NCBI RefSeq assembly: GCF_003097235.1
Contig: NZ_QEQQ01000023.1
Location: forward strand, 21,935-85,934
Length of the DNA: 64,000 nt
Direction of reading: 5' to 3'
Source of the DNA: Pseudomonas sp. CC120222-01a
GTDB lineage: Bacteria > Pseudomonadota > Gammaproteobacteria > Pseudomonadales > Pseudomonadaceae
Shown here: positions 27,157 to 35,947 of the stretch, piece by piece
How the letters are laid out: every line of letters begins with the position of its first letter
Position numbering within the stretch: position 1 is the first letter of the stretch
Position numbers and translations under genes: made by a program
Notes under the pieces: generated by a model
The model's input: only the letters and a program-made list of their open reading frames with translations
What the model was told of the DNA's origin: nothing
The model's database searches: none

Positions 27157-28142
27157 GGTCGGTTCTCGGCCATCTGGTAGGCGGTTTCCAGGGCGACGCG
27201 CAGGCTGCCGGTGTCGACCTTGCCGCTGCCGGCCAGGTCAAGGGCGGTGCCGTGGTCGACCGATGTGCGGATGATCGGCAGGCCCAGGGTCACGTTGACG
27301 GCAGCGCCAAAGCCTTTGTACTTGAGTACGGGCAGGCCCTGGTCATGGTACATCGCCAGCACCGCGTCGCAGTGCTCCAGATATTTGGGGGTAAACAGGG
27401 TATCGGCCGGCAGCGGGCCGCGCAGGTCCATGCCTTCGTTACGCAGGCGGGCCAGCGTTGGCTCGATGATGTCGATTTCTTCGCGGCCAAGATGGCCGCC
27501 TTCTCCGGCATGCGGGTTAAGGCCGCAGACCAGGATGCGCGGGTTGGCGATGCCGAACTTGTCGCGCATGTCGGCGTGCAGGATACGGGTGACCCGCTCT
27601 ACGCGCTCGGCAGTGATGGCGTCGGCAATGTCCCGCAGCGGCAGGTGCGTGGTCACCAAGGCTACGCGCAGGCCACGGGTGGCCAGCATCATCACGACTT
27701 GGGCGGTGCTGGTCAGGTCGGCAAGGAATTCGGTATGGCCGGAGAAGGCGATACCGCTTTCGTTGATCACACCCTTGTGCACCGGCGCGGTGATCATCCC
27801 GGCAAATTGCCCGTCGAGGCAGCCTTGGCCGGCACGGGTCAGCGTTTCCAGCACGAATGCCGCATTGTCCTTGTCCAGCTGGCCTGGCACCACTGGCGCG
27901 GCCAAGGGGGTATCCCAGACGTACAGGCTGCCGGCAGGCGCAGGCTGGTCGGGCCATTGGCCTGGCATAACCGGCAGCAGGCTGACGGCCAGCCCCAGCT
28001 GCGTGGCCCGCTCGGCGAGCAGGTCACGGCTGGTGATGGCAATCAGGGGATGGGGCTGGGCGTCGGCGGCGAGCAGCAGGCACAGGTCGGGGCCTATGCC
28101 GGCTGGTTCGCCGGGGGTGACGGCGAAGCGCAGGGGCTTCAC
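27153..28142 (-). CDS. pdxA: 4-hydroxythreonine-4-phosphate dehydrogenase PdxA
   Basis: 329 residues, starting MKPLRFAVTPGEPAGIGPDL. The substrate and metal-binding histidines are in SGHTEFLADL and CGLNPHAGEGGHLG. It oxidises and decarboxylates 4-phosphohydroxy-threonine for pyridoxal phosphate synthesis. It overlaps surA upstream and rsmA downstream by four bases each, so it is tightly coupled in the lptD-surA-pdxA-rsmA cluster. Confidence 0.97.
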   Translation of the reverse strand: MKPLRFAVTPGEPAGIGPDLCLLLAADAQPHPLIAITSRDLLAERATQLGLAVSLLPVMPGQWPDQPAPAGSLYVWDTPLAAPVVPGQLDKDNAAFVLETLTRAGQGCLDGQFAGMITAPVHKGVINESGIAFSGHTEFLADLTSTAQVVMMLATRGLRVALVTTHLPLRDIADAITAERVERVTRILHADMRDKFGIANPRILVCGLNPHAGEGGHLGREEIDIIEPTLARLRNEGMDLRGPLPADTLFTPKYLEHCDAVLAMYHDQGLPVLKYKGFGAAVNVTLGLPIIRTSVDHGTALDLAGSGKVDTGSLRVALETAYQMAENRP

Positions 28143-29458
28143 TGTGCGGCCTGGTCAGCGCCAGGCAGCTTGATTTCAACGTAGGCTTCGTCGCGGATCT
28201 GGCGCAGCCAGGTCTGCAGCTCTTCGTCGTACTTGCGGTTGCGCAGCACGTTCATGGCCTGTTGCTCACGCGCCTGCTCGGTGCTGTCGGTGGCACGGCG
28301 GCCCAGCACTTCAAGGACGTGCCAGCCGTACTGGGTCTTGAACGGTTTGGTCACCACACCTTGCTGGGCGTTGGCCATCTGCTCGCGGAACTCCGGTACC
28401 AGGCTGTTCGGGTCGACCCAGTTGAGGTCGCCGCCGTTGAGTGCAGAACCTGGGTCTTCCGAGAAGCTCTTCGCCAGCTCGCCGAAGTCTTCGCCGTTCT
28501 GGATGCGGTCGTACAGGCGCTCGGCCAGCTGTTTGGTGGCTGCTTCGCTGCGAATTTCGCTCGGCTTGATCAGGATGTGGCGGACATGCACTTCGTCACG
28601 CAGCACGTTCTCGCCGCCACCGCGCTTCTCCTCGAGCTTGAGGAGGATGAAGCCGTTGGGGATGCGAATTGGCTGGGTGATGTCGCCGACTGCCATGCTG
28701 CTGAGCATCTTGGCGAAGTCTGGTGGCAGCTGGGCCGCTTTACGCCAGCCCATTTCACCACCCTCAAGGGCGTTTTCGCTGGCCGAGTTGGCAATCGCTA
28801 CCTGGCCGAAGTCGGCACCCTGGCGCAGTTGCTGGTACAGGTCGCCGACCTTGCGCGCAGCTTTCTGGATGTCGTCCGAGTTGGCGGCTTCCGGGGTCGG
28901 GATGAGGATGTTGGCCAGGCGGTACTCTTCCGACATCTGCATCTTGCCCATGTCCGAGGCGAGGAAGTTCTTCACTTCCTGCTCGGAAACCTGGATGCGC
29001 TCGGCAACGCGGCGCTGACGCACGCGGCTGATGATCATCTCGCGCTTGACCTGCTCACGGGCGTCGTCGAACGACAGGCCATCATGGGCGAGGGCGGCGC
29101 GGAACTGCTCCAGGGACATGCCATTGCGCTGGGCAATGGTGCCGATGGCCTGGTTCAGCTCTTCGTCGGTGATGCGGATGCCCGAACGTTCGCCAATCTG
29201 CAGCTGCAGGTTCTCGACGATCAGGCGTTCCAGTACCTGCTGCTCCAGCGCGCCGGACGGCGGCACACCGCCGCCGCGCTTGGCGATGGTCTGCTGCACC
29301 TCGTGGACACGCTGGTCCAGTTGGCTCTGCATGACCACGTCGTTGTCGACGATGGCCACCACGCGGTCGATGGGTTGTACCGCGGCATGCACCGCGCCAC
29401 TCAGCAATGCAGCGCCCAGCAACACCGGGCGCAGTCGATCAATAAGCTTGGTCTTCAC
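28139..29458 (-). CDS. surA: Periplasmic chaperone and peptidyl-prolyl isomerase SurA
   Basis: 439 residues. A signal peptide covers residues 1-26 (cut after SGAVHA). It is followed by the chaperone N-domain, two parvulin domains (about 175-275 and 285-385; the second starts EVHVRHILIKPSE) and a C-terminal helix. It escorts outer-membrane barrels to the Bam complex; LptD, encoded just upstream, is one of its clients. Its start lies inside the lptD 3' end (20-base overlap). Confidence 0.97.
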   Translation of the reverse strand: MKTKLIDRLRPVLLGAALLSGAVHAAVQPIDRVVAIVDNDVVMQSQLDQRVHEVQQTIAKRGGGVPPSGALEQQVLERLIVENLQLQIGERSGIRITDEELNQAIGTIAQRNGMSLEQFRAALAHDGLSFDDAREQVKREMIISRVRQRRVAERIQVSEQEVKNFLASDMGKMQMSEEYRLANILIPTPEAANSDDIQKAARKVGDLYQQLRQGADFGQVAIANSASENALEGGEMGWRKAAQLPPDFAKMLSSMAVGDITQPIRIPNGFILLKLEEKRGGGENVLRDEVHVRHILIKPSEIRSEAATKQLAERLYDRIQNGEDFGELAKSFSEDPGSALNGGDLNWVDPNSLVPEFREQMANAQQGVVTKPFKTQYGWHVLEVLGRRATDSTEQAREQQAMNVLRNRKYDEELQTWLRQIRDEAYVEIKLPGADQAAQ

Positions 29459-32237
29459 GTGTACGGTAACCTTGGATGCCTTGGTCGAGGAACGATTCCA
29501 CCTTGTTGCCCACTACGCCGCCGAGGCCTTTCAGGACGATTTGCAGGAAGATGCCGTGGTCGCCTTTTTCGTTTGCAGGGGTAGCCTGGCTGAAGTCGTC
29601 GTAGTCGATCCAGTAACGGTTGATCAGGCGCAGCTTCCAGCAGCAGTTGTCGTACTCGAAACCGCCCATGGCTTCCAGGGTACGGTTGCGGTTGTAGTCA
29701 TGCTGCCAGCGGGCAATCACGTTCCATTGCGGTACGACTGGCCAGATGACCGAGAAGTCGTGCTGCTGGATCTTGTAGTAATCCTTGATGTAGTTGTCGG
29801 TGCCCGGGGTGCCATAGTCGCCGCCACCCACTTTCCAGGTACCGGTAGTGGAGTCGTAGGCGATCGTGTCGTTGCGGTAGCGATAACCGAAGTTGACGAT
29901 CTTGTTCGGGTTGTCTTCAGGCTGGTAGTGGAACATCGCGCTGCCCGAGCGGGTGCTGCGGCTGTCCGGGTCCCAGTTGAAGTCCGAATTGAAGCGCCAG
30001 TCGCGGTTGAAGTAGTAGTTGTACAGCAACGCGTACGGCGACACATCCGACTGCGAGTCTTTGCGGGTACGGTAGTCGATGCCTGGCAGCTGGACCTTGC
30101 GGTCCTTGAAGTAGTAAGCCTGGCCGATGCTGAAATTCTGACGCTCGAAGCCGTTGTCCTCGATCCAGCGGGTGGTCACGCCCAGCGACAGTTTGTTCTC
30201 GTCACCGATACGGTCGGTGCCGGAGAAGCGGTTGTCGCGGAACAGCGAGTCGTAGCTGAACAAGGTTTCACCCGTATCGAACAGCGGGATGTCCTTCTGG
30301 TCCTTGTACGGGACGTAGAGGTAGTACATGCGCGGTTCGAGGGTCTGCCGGTAGTTGGTACCGAACAGCGACGTGTTGCGGTCGAAATACAGGCCGCTGT
30401 CGACCGAGGCGATCGGAATGTCCCGGTTCAGCGTGCTGTTGTAGCTGCCGTATGCCGGGTTGGCCGATTGCGCAATCGCTTGTGCCTGGCCTTGACTGTC
30501 CAGATCGAGGTCATAGTGCGTGTACGCATACTTCAGCTTGGGCGTGATGTAGCCATAGCTGGCTTGCATCGGCAGGCTGATCGACGGCGCGACATTCAGG
30601 CGTGTGCCGTTGGCCCGCGCAATACCACTGATGTTCTGGTCCAGGCGGCGACCATCGGGACCGGCGGTTGTGTCGAGGTTGCCGTCCTTGTCGAATACCG
30701 TGTCGTTCTTCAGGTCACGGTCGAAGCGTACCGCTTCGGTTTCGTAACCCATGTCCAGGCCACCTGGATGGAACGGCAGCGCACCGTTGAGGGTGATCTG
30801 CGGCAGCTTGTTGTACGGCGTGATCTGCGACAATGTCGCCATTTCGTAGGCTTGCGCATTCAGGCGAGCGGTGTAGCTGTCGCCACGCCAGGTCAGGGCA
30901 CCCTGCTGGTTGACCACGTCGCGGCTTTCTACGCCAATCTGGTCAGATTCCAAGTCCTGGAAATAGAACGGATCGCTGATATCGGTGTAGTCCACTTCAG
31001 CCAACAGGCGCTCATCCAAGCCACCTTTGTGCTGCCAGTTGATCATCCAGCGTTCTTTCTTGTAGTCCGTCTGCAGCTTGCGATCGTCGTTCTCGTCGTT
31101 GAGGTACGCGCCACCGAACTGCCCTTCGCTGGACTTGGTCAGGTAGCGGAACTCGCCTTCCATCAGCAGGCCGCGCTTGGCCATGTAGCGCGGGTACAAC
31201 GTGGCGTCATAGTTGGGCGCCAGGTTGAAGTAGTAAGGCGTGACCAGCATGAAGCCGGTGTCGCTGGTGCTGCTGAACGACGGCGGCAGGAAGCCGGACT
31301 GGCGACGGTCGTCGATCGGGAAGTAGATGTACGGTGTGTAGAGCACCGGGAAATCTTTGACCCGCAGGGTAACGTTGGTCGCGGTACCGAAACCGGTCGC
31401 CGGGTTCAGGGTGATGTTGTTGCCCTTCAACTGCCAGGCGTTGCTGCCGGGTTCGCACGTGGTGTACGTACCGTCCTTGAGACGGATGATGGCGTTTTCG
31501 CCACGCTTGGCGTACAGGGCGTTGCCGCGAATGTGCGACTTGTGCATCACGTATTCGGCGTTGTCGACCTGGGCTTCGCCGGTATCGAGCTGAATCTGGG
31601 CCTCGTCACCGACCACCAGCGAGCCGTTGTCGCGGATCTTGACGTTACCCTTGAGCTCGCCACGGTTCTCGGCCTGGTACAGGTTGGCCTCGTCGGCTTC
31701 GGCCTGCATGCTGCCCTGGCGCATGACCACGTCACCGGCGAGGGTAGCAATCTGCTGCTCCTGCTGGTATTTGGAGACCTTGGCGTTGATGTAGGTCGGC
31801 GACTCGTCCTTCGGCGTGGAGTCAGCCATGCCTGGGCGAGTGGGCTCGATATACGCGCCACCGCAGTACGGGCCGGTTTCGGCCAGCTGGGCGGCAGTGA
31901 GCTTCTCGCGTGGAACCCAGTCGAGGTGGCTGTAGTCTTCACTGCGCGACTTCAGGCCACGGCCTTTGGCCTCGGTGACCAGCATCGGCTTGTCAGCGGA
32001 CTCGGTCGGCTCGGCTTCGGTGCCCGAAGTGAGCGCGGCGCCTTCATGCACTGGGCGCGGAGGCAGGTTGTTGGCTGGGGTCTTGGGCTTGCAGTCCCAA
32101 CCACCGGAGGCGGACACTTGGCAGTCGAACTGCTCGGCAGCCACCGCATAGGAGGTGGCCAGAGGTTGCATGGCCAGCAGACCGCCGGTCACCAGCAACG
32201 GAAACTTTCTACGAAACGCGGGGGATTTCAATGCCAT
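29439..32237 (-). CDS. lptD: LPS-assembly outer-membrane protein LptD
   Basis: 932 residues from the ATG at 32237 (MALKSPAFRRKFPLLVTG). A signal peptide ends near AVA-AEQ. A periplasmic OstA/LptA-like domain spans about 140-290, then a large beta-barrel runs to the C-terminus. The cysteines needed for the disulfides that gate the plug are visible: two near the mature N-terminus and the adjacent Cys-Cys pair in YDNCCWKLRL. With LptE it inserts LPS into the outer leaflet. It is the first gene of the surA-pdxA-rsmA run and is divergent from amgK. Confidence 0.97.
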   Translation of the reverse strand: MALKSPAFRRKFPLLVTGGLLAMQPLATSYAVAAEQFDCQVSASGGWDCKPKTPANNLPPRPVHEGAALTSGTEAEPTESADKPMLVTEAKGRGLKSRSEDYSHLDWVPREKLTAAQLAETGPYCGGAYIEPTRPGMADSTPKDESPTYINAKVSKYQQEQQIATLAGDVVMRQGSMQAEADEANLYQAENRGELKGNVKIRDNGSLVVGDEAQIQLDTGEAQVDNAEYVMHKSHIRGNALYAKRGENAIIRLKDGTYTTCEPGSNAWQLKGNNITLNPATGFGTATNVTLRVKDFPVLYTPYIYFPIDDRRQSGFLPPSFSSTSDTGFMLVTPYYFNLAPNYDATLYPRYMAKRGLLMEGEFRYLTKSSEGQFGGAYLNDENDDRKLQTDYKKERWMINWQHKGGLDERLLAEVDYTDISDPFYFQDLESDQIGVESRDVVNQQGALTWRGDSYTARLNAQAYEMATLSQITPYNKLPQITLNGALPFHPGGLDMGYETEAVRFDRDLKNDTVFDKDGNLDTTAGPDGRRLDQNISGIARANGTRLNVAPSISLPMQASYGYITPKLKYAYTHYDLDLDSQGQAQAIAQSANPAYGSYNSTLNRDIPIASVDSGLYFDRNTSLFGTNYRQTLEPRMYYLYVPYKDQKDIPLFDTGETLFSYDSLFRDNRFSGTDRIGDENKLSLGVTTRWIEDNGFERQNFSIGQAYYFKDRKVQLPGIDYRTRKDSQSDVSPYALLYNYYFNRDWRFNSDFNWDPDSRSTRSGSAMFHYQPEDNPNKIVNFGYRYRNDTIAYDSTTGTWKVGGGDYGTPGTDNYIKDYYKIQQHDFSVIWPVVPQWNVIARWQHDYNRNRTLEAMGGFEYDNCCWKLRLINRYWIDYDDFSQATPANEKGDHGIFLQIVLKGLGGVVGNKVESFLDQGIQGYRTREDQAY

Positions 32238-32367
32238 CTTATTAGTCCGGGCTTCCTGCGTGCCATCTGCCCGCGTGTGGGGCCGCACGCCTCTCGATGG
32301 TCTGAAAAAGATGCTGGATAATAAAGCATGACCCGCTTGACGGCTAGGGCCGTCGGAGACCCTTGTA
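32238..32367. promoter_or_regulatory. lptD-amgK divergent promoter region
   Basis: 130 bases between two divergent operons. An AT-rich patch around 32317-32325 offers overlapping -10 boxes, GATAAT on the plus strand and TATTAT on the minus strand, without clear -35 partners. Divergent transcription of LPS export and peptidoglycan-sugar recycling genes from one spot is plausible but not shown. Confidence 0.4.
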
Positions 32368-33387
32368 ATGCCTGAACACGATGTACGCCTGCAACAACTG
32401 ACTGTCTGGCTCCATGAGCAGCTCGATCAGCTTTTCCGCGACAACGCCTGGGGCGAGGTGCCCGAGGGCAGCCTGACCGCTGCCAGCAGCGATGCCAGCT
32501 TCCGCCGCTACTTCCGCTGGCAGGGCGCAGGCCACAGCTTCGTGATCATGGACGCGCCACCACCACAGGAAAACTGCCGGCCATTCGTCGCCATTGACCA
32601 TCTGCTGGCCAGCGCAGGCGTGCATGTGCCGCAGATTCATGCGCAGGACCTGGAGCGCGGTTTCCTGTTGCTGGGTGATCTGGGCCACCAGACATACCTG
32701 GACATCATTCAGGCCGACAACGCCGATGCACTGTTCGCGGATGCCATCGACGCGCTCTTGGCCTTCCAACGCCTGCCGATGGACGCACCGTTGCCCAGCT
32801 ACGACGACGCCTTGCTACGCCGTGAAGTCGAACTGTTCCCGGAATGGTACGTAGGCCGTGAGCTCGGCCTGGCCTTCACTGAAGCGCAGAGGGCCAGCTG
32901 GCAGCGTATCAGCCAGCAGCTGATCGACAGCGCCCTGGCCCAGCCCAAGGTACTGGTGCACCGTGACTACATGCCGCGCAACCTGATGCAGAGCACCCCG
33001 AACCCAGGGGTACTGGACTTCCAGGACGCGGTTTATGGCCCGGTCACCTACGATATCACCTGCCTGTTCAAGGATGCGTTCCTCAGCTGGCCGCAGGCGC
33101 AGGTCGAAGGCTGGCTGCGCAACTACTGGAACCAGGCGCAGGCTGCGGGCATTCCGGTGCAGCCGGCATTCGACGATTTCCAGCGCGCCAGCGACCTGAT
33201 GGGCGTGCAGCGCCACCTCAAGGTGATCGGTATCTTCGCGCGAATCTGCCATCGTGACGGAAAACCGCGTTATCTGGCCGACGTCCCGCGATTCTTCGCC
33301 TATATAGATGAAGTGGTCAGCCGTCGCCCGGAGCTTGCCGAACTGGGCCAGCTGATCGCCGAGTTGCAAGCCGGAGCGCGTGCATGA
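32368..33387 (+). CDS. amgK: N-acetylmuramate/N-acetylglucosamine anomeric kinase AmgK
   Basis: 339 residues of the aminoglycoside-phosphotransferase fold. The catalytic loop is VLVHRDYMPRNLM near residue 195 and the metal-binding motif is VLDFQDAVYGP near 213. AmgK phosphorylates MurNAc at C1 in the shortcut that recycles cell-wall sugars straight to UDP-MurNAc and bypasses MurA. In P. putida this route underlies intrinsic fosfomycin tolerance. GGAGAC precedes the ATG. The stop overlaps murU by four bases. Automated tools often label it only as a phosphotransferase. Confidence 0.93.
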   Translation: MPEHDVRLQQLTVWLHEQLDQLFRDNAWGEVPEGSLTAASSDASFRRYFRWQGAGHSFVIMDAPPPQENCRPFVAIDHLLASAGVHVPQIHAQDLERGFLLLGDLGHQTYLDIIQADNADALFADAIDALLAFQRLPMDAPLPSYDDALLRREVELFPEWYVGRELGLAFTEAQRASWQRISQQLIDSALAQPKVLVHRDYMPRNLMQSTPNPGVLDFQDAVYGPVTYDITCLFKDAFLSWPQAQVEGWLRNYWNQAQAAGIPVQPAFDDFQRASDLMGVQRHLKVIGIFARICHRDGKPRYLADVPRFFAYIDEVVSRRPELAELGQLIAELQAGARA

Positions 33388-34055
33388 AGGCGATGATTCT
33401 TGCAGCAGGCAAAGGCGAGCGCATGCGCCCGCTGACCCTGCATACCCCCAAACCGCTGGTGCCAGTCGCGGGTCAGCCACTGATCGAGTATCACCTGCGC
33501 GCGCTGGCAGCGGCCGGGTTTACCGAGGTGGTGATCAACCACGCCTGGCTTGGCCAGCAGATCGAAGACCATCTGGGCGATGGCAGCCGGTTCGGCCTGC
33601 GCATCCGCTACTCGGCCGAAGGTGAGCCGCTGGAAACCGGCGGCGGAATCTTCAAGGCTCTGCCATTGCTGGGGAATGAACCGTTCGCCTTGATCAACGG
33701 CGATGTCTGGACCGACTATGACTTCAGCCTCTTGCGCGCTCCGCTGCGCGGGCTGGCGCACCTGGTGCTGGTCGACAACCCCGGCCATCACGGGATTGGT
33801 GACTTCCGTCTGAGCGAGGGTCGGGTGGTCGATGGTGACGACGCCCCAGGTACGCTGACTTTCAGCGGCCTCTCGGTGCTGCACCCGGCCTTGTTCGAAG
33901 GCTGTCAGGCGGGCGCCTTCAAACTGGCACCGTTGCTGCGCCAGGCGATGGCGTCAGGCCAGGTGAGCGGTGAGCATTTCCGCGGCCACTGGGTGGATGT
34001 CGGTACCTTGGAGCGCCTGGCCGAGGTCGAGCGCTTGATCGGCGAGCGCGCCTGA
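33384..34055 (+). CDS. murU: N-acetylmuramate-1-phosphate uridylyltransferase MurU
   Basis: 223 residues of the nucleotidyltransferase family. The nucleotide-binding start is MKAMILAAGKGERMRPLT, with the sugar-binding Lys in HTPKPLVPVAG, and the catalytic Asp in INGDVWTDYDF. It converts MurNAc-1-phosphate and UTP to UDP-MurNAc, following AmgK. The two genes are translationally coupled. It is smaller than hexose-1-phosphate uridylyltransferases, which usually exceed 250 residues. Confidence 0.93.
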   Translation: MKAMILAAGKGERMRPLTLHTPKPLVPVAGQPLIEYHLRALAAAGFTEVVINHAWLGQQIEDHLGDGSRFGLRIRYSAEGEPLETGGGIFKALPLLGNEPFALINGDVWTDYDFSLLRAPLRGLAHLVLVDNPGHHGIGDFRLSEGRVVDGDDAPGTLTFSGLSVLHPALFEGCQAGAFKLAPLLRQAMASGQVSGEHFRGHWVDVGTLERLAEVERLIGERA

Positions 34056-34056
34056 C

Positions 34057-34821
34057 ATGTGGTGGCCAGGCACGGTGATCGGGCTGGGTGCAGGCTTTGC
34101 GGTCGCCAGTATTCCGGGCGCGCTACTCGGTGCCTTGCTGGGCCAGGCGATGGACCGGCGCATCCGCTTGCAGGGCTGGGATGACATGCGCGAGCGGCTG
34201 GGCGGTCGCCCGGTCCTGCAAGACGATGAGTTGCTGTTCGTGCTGCTCGGGCGTCTAGCCAAGAGCGATGGCCGTGTAGCTGAGCAGCATATCCAGCAGG
34301 CGCGGCAGGAAATGGTCCGCCTGGACATGGCCGAGGCGGCGCGGTTGCGGGCGATAGCCGCGTTCAACCGGGGCAAGACAGGCAAAGACCGGCTGTCCAG
34401 CCACCTGCGGCGCATCCGCCTGCAACCGCATGCCGCGGAGGGCACCTTGCGGGCCTGCTGGCGCATGGCCTGGGCCGACGGCAAGGCTGGGCGGCACGAG
34501 CGTGAGCTGCTGCTGGAGTGGGGGCACAAGCTAGGCCTGAGCCGGCGCCAGGTGCAGGCAATGTCGCTGGAGTACGAGCCGCGCAAGGCGCCGGTGTCAG
34601 CCGGTGTGATGAACTACGCGGCAGCACTGCGCTTGCTGGGCGTCGAGGCCGACACTGAAGGCGACCAGGTCAAGCAGGCTTACCGGCGCCTGGTCAGCAA
34701 GCATCATCCGGACAAACTGGCGGGCAGCGGGGCAAGCGAGGCGCAAGTACGCGAAGCGACCGAGCGGACCCGCGAACTGCACCAGGCCTATGCGATCGTT
34801 CGCAAGCGGGGCGGGTTCTAG
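34057..34821 (+). CDS. djlA: DjlA-type J-domain membrane co-chaperone
   Basis: 254 residues. An N-terminal hydrophobic helix (residues 6-31) contains the Gly-rich pattern expected for DjlA's dimerising anchor. A TerB-like helical domain covers about 55-170. A C-terminal J-domain has the DnaK-stimulating H-P-D in SKHHPDKLAG near residue 213. DjlA works with DnaK at the inner membrane. It begins two bases after the murU stop, so it is in the same operon. Confidence 0.92.
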   Translation: MWWPGTVIGLGAGFAVASIPGALLGALLGQAMDRRIRLQGWDDMRERLGGRPVLQDDELLFVLLGRLAKSDGRVAEQHIQQARQEMVRLDMAEAARLRAIAAFNRGKTGKDRLSSHLRRIRLQPHAAEGTLRACWRMAWADGKAGRHERELLLEWGHKLGLSRRQVQAMSLEYEPRKAPVSAGVMNYAAALRLLGVEADTEGDQVKQAYRRLVSKHHPDKLAGSGASEAQVREATERTRELHQAYAIVRKRGGF

Positions 34822-34823
34822 AA

Positions 34824-34840
34824 GGGGCGCACAGCGCCCC
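34824..34840. terminator. Hairpin between convergent djlA and DUF3530 gene
   Basis: A seven-pair GC stem GGGGCGC-ACA-GCGCCCC in the 32-base gap between two converging genes. No T-run follows on either side, so its strength as a terminator is uncertain. Confidence 0.5.
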
Positions 34841-34853
34841 TGGCAACCTGGAA

Positions 34854-35852
34854 CTACTGTTGCGGGCTCATCCAGCCCCGAACCCTGCGGAACAGCTGCT
34901 CCTGCTCGCCGTCCTTGTTGGCCGGCATGGCAATCAGCGACAGTTGCTTGTATTGGCTGCCCTTCTGCCGCTTGCTGGCCTGCAAACGCTGCACTGCAGC
35001 ATTGCGGTCGCCGGTACGGGTGGCGTAGTAGAGGTCGGCCGTCGGCACCTTGAGGGTAGGCGTCAGGCTTTCCAGGTCGTGCTCGACCCTGGCCGGCGTC
35101 TGTGCGGCTACCATCACCAGTTTCTGCACCTGCGGCGGTTGCTTCTCGCTCAGGTAGCGCGCTGCCCAATAGGCGCCGCTGCCGTGGCCGATCAGCACGA
35201 TGCTGCGCGAATTGTGTTGCTGGGCATAGGCCACGGCAGCATCCAGCCGGGCGAAGATGCGTTCGGCGTCGGCCACGTCGTTCTGTTCGCTGGCTTGCTC
35301 GGCATCGGTGCTTTCTGCAGTATCGGCGTCGCCGGCGGTGGCCTGGGCGACGTTGGCGTTGGCGTCGGCGGGGGTATCCTTGGCCGGTGCGCTTTCGCCT
35401 GCTTTCTTCTCAGGCGCTGGCGCTGGCTTGGCCTCGACCCGCGCCTGCGGGGCGTCGGCGAGCAAGTCGGGCAGGCTCACGCTCAGGCTGTGCCAGCCTA
35501 TATCCGGGAACTTGCGCCGCAGCGGGCCGACAGCGTCGGGCCAGTCGGCATTCTCGCCAGCGCCGGGGACGATGATTACGGCACCCTTCGGATCACTGTC
35601 GTTGGCCGGCTTCCACAGGGCCAGGAAGCTGTCCGCTCCGGCCTGCAGGGTCTGTTGTTCGGCTTTCGGTACCAGGCGCTCCAGGGCTTGCGCGTCTTCC
35701 TGGCTACGCTCCAGCAGCGGCGGGCGTGGCGCCGGGGCGGCGGGCGCCTCGGCTGCTGCCTCCGGCTTGGCGGCGTCAGCGGCCAGGGCGCCGAGTGGTA
35801 GGAGCGAGGCCAGGCAGCACATTGCCAGCGTCGTGCGATAAAGTGTGGACAT
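34854..35852 (-). CDS. DUF3530 secreted alpha/beta-hydrolase-like protein
   Basis: 332 residues. A signal peptide (1-24, MSTLYRTTLAMCCLASLLPL then GALA) points to the periplasm. The fold looks like an alpha/beta hydrolase, but the nucleophile elbow reads G222-H-G-S-G226, with Gly where the catalytic Ser of G-x-S-x-G should be. An Ala/Asp/Glu/Thr-rich low-complexity segment occupies about 144-197. Function unknown. It stands alone, convergent with djlA and divergent from the sensor-kinase gene. Confidence 0.85.
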   Translation of the reverse strand: MSTLYRTTLAMCCLASLLPLGALAADAAKPEAAAEAPAAPAPRPPLLERSQEDAQALERLVPKAEQQTLQAGADSFLALWKPANDSDPKGAVIIVPGAGENADWPDAVGPLRRKFPDIGWHSLSVSLPDLLADAPQARVEAKPAPAPEKKAGESAPAKDTPADANANVAQATAGDADTAESTDAEQASEQNDVADAERIFARLDAAVAYAQQHNSRSIVLIGHGSGAYWAARYLSEKQPPQVQKLVMVAAQTPARVEHDLESLTPTLKVPTADLYYATRTGDRNAAVQRLQASKRQKGSQYKQLSLIAMPANKDGEQEQLFRRVRGWMSPQQ

Positions 35853-35947
35853 GAATCAACCCAAGGCCAGAATGATACCGGCAGCCTAATAGTATTTGCC
35901 CGCGGCGGCCATGCTGTATGGTCGCCCTTGCCAAGACGAGCGTGTAG

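Noticed and set aside
29031..32321. A 1096-codon open frame on the plus strand opposite surA and lptD
   Set aside because: Same codon-bias effect as above; lptD and surA on the minus strand account for the region with conserved motifs and signal peptides.
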